Assembly (NCBI GenBank): GCA_034440575.1
Contig: JAOTOL010001520.1
Span: forward strand, 1,406,907-1,470,906
Source: Imbricaverruca yamaguchii
Lineage: Eukaryota > Arthropoda > Thecostraca > Neoverrucidae
Direction of reading: 5' to 3'
DNA: 64,000 bases
The notes beneath the pieces were generated by a model that made no database searches, had not been told where the DNA came from, and worked only from the letters and a program-made list of their open reading frames with translations. Positions 63,601-64,000 of the stretch are shown here, in pieces; position 1 is the first letter of the stretch, and every line of letters begins with the position of its first letter. The position numbers were made by a program, and so were the translations under genes.

Positions 63601-64000
63601 AAAACTGACTTCTAATGAAGCAGGATCACTTTATATTCGGGTCCTATACCTATCCTGCTTATACAGTATTGGTTTTACCTCATGTAGACATCCTGGCACT
63701 TAAACCTACTCGTCAAGCACTTCTTTTTCGCACTGCATCAGATATTTCCTCAGACCCCGCGAAAGGTTTATTAAATGTATTATAAACTAACCAAACATAA
63801 TATCAACGTTTAGATTGCATCCTTTTAAACTCTTGAATAATTGATCGTATCTGCCAACATTTAGTCAACATATCTGAGGACACTTGAAAAAATTAGCTGC
63901 AAACTGGCGGATCCAAGGACGGGCAAGGGAGCCATGTTCCTCGTCCAAGGAGGCCGATTTTGCCTAGCTTTTGCAATCAGTAAAATACCATATTCTTCAA
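60641..64000. other. No gene recognised
   Basis: Mostly AT-leaning sequence. A 133-codon plus-strand frame (61073-61474) with a hydrophobic start has no recognised domain and an 88-codon frame lies opposite its end. gtaggttaggttacatc at 63305-63321 recalls the ggttag words near 47 kb. Confidence 0.4.

Overview
This window looks like a non-coding, repeat-rich stretch of an animal nuclear genome, most likely an invertebrate and perhaps an arthropod. The evidence is long dinucleotide microsatellites, many GC-rich minisatellites, CR1-type and I/LOA-type LINE remains, a tRNA-like SINE head, and no operon-like or long intact coding sequence. The species cannot be named from the sequence alone. No complete host gene was found. 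Nearly every long open frame is a by-product of a tandem repeat without stop codons.

Layout. 1-9 kb: a 22-bp minisatellite, a 3'-terminal CR1 fragment and an 18-copy 65-bp minisatellite (6.3-7.5 kb). 9-18 kb: short (TA)n runs, a 149-bp higher-order repeat, a G-rich degenerate repeat, two inverted arms of a ~20-24 bp degenerate repeat, and two copies of a 163-bp dispersed repeat whose third copy is at 35.3 kb. 18-24.5 kb: a possible single exon, a large (CT)/(ATCC)/(CA)/(TA)/(TG) compound microsatellite, a well-formed hammerhead ribozyme motif on the minus strand at 22.2 kb, and a 41-bp minisatellite. 27-33 kb: a long (CA)n tract, a 53-bp minisatellite with two CACGTG sites per unit, and smaller arrays.

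39.1-45.5 kb holds an apparently full-length but decayed LINE on the minus strand. It has ORF1 with CCHC knuckles and ORF2 with endonuclease, reverse transcriptase and RNase H, possibly bounded by a 22-bp target-site duplication. A CR1 fragment follows at 46.0-46.6 kb, then an AT-rich block with a ~300-bp tandem duplication.

51-64 kb carries five more minisatellites (21, 25, 82, 27 and ~60 bp units), a long (CA)n tract, twin hairpins at 51.6 kb and a perfect 31-bp inverted repeat at 58.9 kb.

The most interesting items are the hammerhead motif, the 31-bp perfect hairpin, the three-copy 163-bp repeat family, the E-box-dense 53-bp array, and the overall density of unrelated minisatellites. No gene network can be read from the window. 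The only enzymatic machinery visible is the decayed retrotransposon's own.
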